DNA of 6,250 nucleotides, taken from positions 1-6,250 of the forward strand of contig CAYXBU010000086.1 in assembly GCA_964463245.1 (NCBI GenBank), in the 5' to 3' direction. The DNA is from CAMEON01 sp964463245 (GTDB lineage Bacteria > Bacillota > Clostridia > Oscillospirales > CAG-272). Positions 5,173 through 6,250 of this stretch are shown here, one piece after another; the stretch's first letter is position 1, and each line of letters begins with the position of its first letter. Both the position numbers and the translations under genes were made by a program. The notes beneath the pieces were generated by a model. It was given only the letters and a program-made list of their open reading frames with translations, ran no database searches and was not told where the DNA came from.

Positions 5173-5634
5173 TTAGAACGGCAGGTCGTCATCCGTCTTG
5201 ATCTCCTCAAACTTCGCACCGGCACCCGGCGTCGAGAAGGAGGGGGCGGGGGAGTAGCTGTCGCCGGTGCCCATATCCGACACACCGGAGGTGTTGCGGC
5301 TCTCCACGAAATTCACGTCGTCTGCGACGATGTCGGTCGCATAGTGCTTGGCACCCTGCTGGTCGACCCAGCTGCGGTTCTGGATGGAGCCGCACACGCA
5401 AACGGCACTTCCCTTACGGAAATACTTGGAAACGAACTCAGCGGTCTGACGCCAAGCCGTCACGGTAAAGAAATCTGCTTCAGGCTGACCCGATGCGCCC
5501 TCACTGCGGGATGCATACCGGCGATTTACTGCGATACGGAAGGAAACCACCGAGACGCCGCTCTGGGTCTGCTTCAGCTCCGGATCCGCAACCATGCGGC
5601 CGGCCAAAATGACTTTGTTCAGATTCAGAGACAT
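5173..5634 (-). CDS. ssb: Single-stranded DNA-binding protein
   Basis: Binds and protects single-stranded DNA in replication, recombination and repair; acts as a tetramer (family knowledge). It has 153 residues. Residues about 4-110 form the OB fold: 'NKVILAGRMVADPEL' at the start, then 'VSFRIAVNRRY' and 'DFFTVTAWRQTAEFVSKYFRKGS', ending with 'ATDIVADDVNFVE'. Residues about 111-143 are a short Gly/Ser/Pro linker. The C-terminal tip DDDLPF (148-153) is the conserved docking peptide for partner proteins. The ATG at 5634 follows AAAGGAGG (5641-5648) by 6 bases. It sits between rpsF and rpsR as is usual in bacteria, 74 bases after rpsF. Confidence 0.98.
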   Translation of the reverse strand: MSLNLNKVILAGRMVADPELKQTQSGVSVVSFRIAVNRRYASRSEGASGQPEADFFTVTAWRQTAEFVSKYFRKGSAVCVCGSIQNRSWVDQQGAKHYATDIVADDVNFVESRNTSGVSDMGTGDSYSPAPSFSTPGAGAKFEEIKTDDDLPF

Positions 5635-5708
5635 ACGAATCCTCCTTTCGGAAGCGGTGCGCGAGGCGACCGTTCCTGTTCAATTGTCGCTCGACTGTCG
5701 GGCGGGAA

Positions 5709-6119
5709 TTACTCGGCAGCGGGAGCCTCGACCTCGGCAGCGGGAGCCTCGACCTCGGCGGCGGGAGCCTCCTCGACAGGTGCGCTCTCCTCGACGGGTG
5801 CGGCGGCCTTAGCGACCGGCGTGAAGTCCAGACGGACAGTCACCTGACGCATGACGCTCTCGTCAATGGTCATCAGACGCTCCAGCTCGCTGGGGAAATC
5901 CGGTGCACTCTTGAAGGTAGCCACGACGTAGTAACCCTCGGGCTTGTCGTTGATGGGATACGCCAGGCGACGCTTGCCCCACTGTGCTACCTCGACGACC
6001 GTCTCAGCGTTGGCATTGATGATGCCGACGAACTTGTCAACGGTTGCCTTGGTTGCCTCGTCGCCGTTGGTCACATCCACGACGAACAGGCATTCGTAAT
6101 ACTTGTTGATCTTCTCCAT
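5709..6119 (-). CDS. rpsF: Ribosomal protein S6 with acidic repeat tail
   Basis: Small-subunit ribosomal protein, partner of S18 on 16S rRNA. Residues 1-100 are the normal S6 fold: 'NKYYECLFVVD' at the start, 'WGKRRLAYPINDKPEGYYVVATF' in the middle and 'LMTIDESVMRQVTVRLD' near the end. Residues 101-136 form an added tail of Ala, Glu, Pro and Val ending in an EVEAPAA-type repeat, so the protein is longer than the usual 95-100 residues. S6 tails vary among bacteria, and in E. coli glutamates are added to the S6 C-terminus by RimK (family knowledge); here the acidic tail is encoded in the gene. The ATG at 6119 has AGGGAGGT (6125-6132) 5 bases upstream. First gene of the operon, under a very strong promoter. 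Confidence 0.98.
   Translation of the reverse strand: MEKINKYYECLFVVDVTNGDEATKATVDKFVGIINANAETVVEVAQWGKRRLAYPINDKPEGYYVVATFKSAPDFPSELERLMTIDESVMRQVTVRLDFTPVAKAAAPVEESAPVEEAPAAEVEAPAAEVEAPAAE
5712..5777 (-). repeat. 21-base tandem repeat in the rpsF 3' end
   Basis: Two identical 21-base units lie at 5712-5732 and 5733-5753, with a third, 24-base diverged unit at 5754-5777. They encode the EVEAPAA repeats of the S6 tail. Perfect identity of two units points to recent slippage, so copy number probably varies between strains. Confidence 0.9.
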
Positions 6120-6208
6120 GTTAAACCTCCCTATGGACTGAAAGACCGCGCGGCTTCAAAATTTTCCGCGCAGTAAGGAGACGGTTATGCCTGTGCATAC
6201 CGTACCGA
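6120..6208 (-). promoter_or_regulatory. Structured rpsF leader, possible S6:S18 control site
   Basis: The predicted transcript starts near 6208. First comes a hairpin at 6181-6203 (ACGGT plus ATGC arms, ACAG loop, one bulged A), then an 8-bp stem of 6166-6173 with 6146-6153 (CTGCGCGG/CCGCGCGG, one T-G pair) around a 12-base A/T-rich loop. The ribosome binding site follows. In many bacteria an S6:S18 complex binds a CCG-containing motif in the rpsF leader and represses the operon (established). CCG trinucleotides are present here, but I cannot confirm the exact motif. Confidence 0.5.
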
Positions 6209-6214
6209 TTTTGC

Positions 6215-6243
6215 ATTATAACACAGTTTTGCCCTCTTGTCAA
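6215..6243 (-). promoter_or_regulatory. Perfect-consensus sigma-A promoter of rpsF-ssb-rpsR
   Basis: On the minus strand TTGACA (6238-6243), a 17-base spacer and TATAAT (6215-6220) match the consensus at all twelve positions, as suits a ribosomal protein operon. Predicted start near 6208, which leaves an 88-base leader. The window ends 7 bases upstream of the -35. Confidence 0.95.
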
Positions 6244-6250
6244 GGGCTTT

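Noticed and set aside
6231..6247. GCCCT/AGGGC inverted repeat over the rpsF -35, followed by TTT at the window edge
   Set aside because: The 5-bp dyad is built largely from the promoter -35 itself and the window ends at once, so neither an operator nor a terminator can be supported.

Overview
This window looks like draft chromosomal DNA of a GC-rich, low-copy-number Firmicute, most likely an uncultured gut Clostridium relative of the Oscillospiraceae/Ruminococcaceae type. The lineage is inferred from the Gram-positive rpsF-ssb-rpsR order, two lipobox lipoproteins, a PrsA/SurA-like foldase lipoprotein, luxS, strong AGGAGG ribosome binding sites and near-consensus sigma-A promoters. Two runs of exactly 100 N (1194-1293 and 4682-4781) mark scaffold joins, and each is flanked by the same short sequence on both sides.

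Layout. Positions 1-165 hold hairpins and a leader, with no gene I can name. At 166-1542 on the plus strand lies a secreted lipoprotein with an acidic Thr-Glu-Pro repeat linker and a C-terminal bacterial SH3 domain. It converges on a minus-strand operon and shares a bidirectional terminator with it (1553-1591). Read in its own direction, that operon is a parvulin-like foldase lipoprotein (4167-3100), an unrecognised single-pass membrane protein (3092-2067) and luxS (2063-1602). The three genes are spaced 7 and 3 bases apart, so translation is probably coupled.

Upstream of the operon, 4320-4558 has no convincing reading frame. It does carry a complete minus-strand transcription unit: a TTGACA-17-TACAAT promoter, about 238 bases of G+C-rich foldable sequence with C-rich loops complementary to Shine-Dalgarno sequences, and an intrinsic terminator. 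This is the best candidate for something undescribed in the window: an orphan structured small RNA or a terminator-controlled leader.

At the right end lies the rpsF-ssb-rpsR operon, also on the minus strand: a perfect-consensus TTGACA-17-TATAAT promoter, a structured leader, ribosomal protein S6 with an Ala/Glu/Pro repeat tail, single-stranded DNA-binding protein, ribosomal protein S18, and a strong hairpin terminator (4606-4668) that abuts the promoter of the putative small RNA. The two minus-strand operons therefore have separate promoters and terminators. The first handles translation and replication housekeeping; the second combines envelope protein folding with the activated methyl cycle and autoinducer-2 (luxS).
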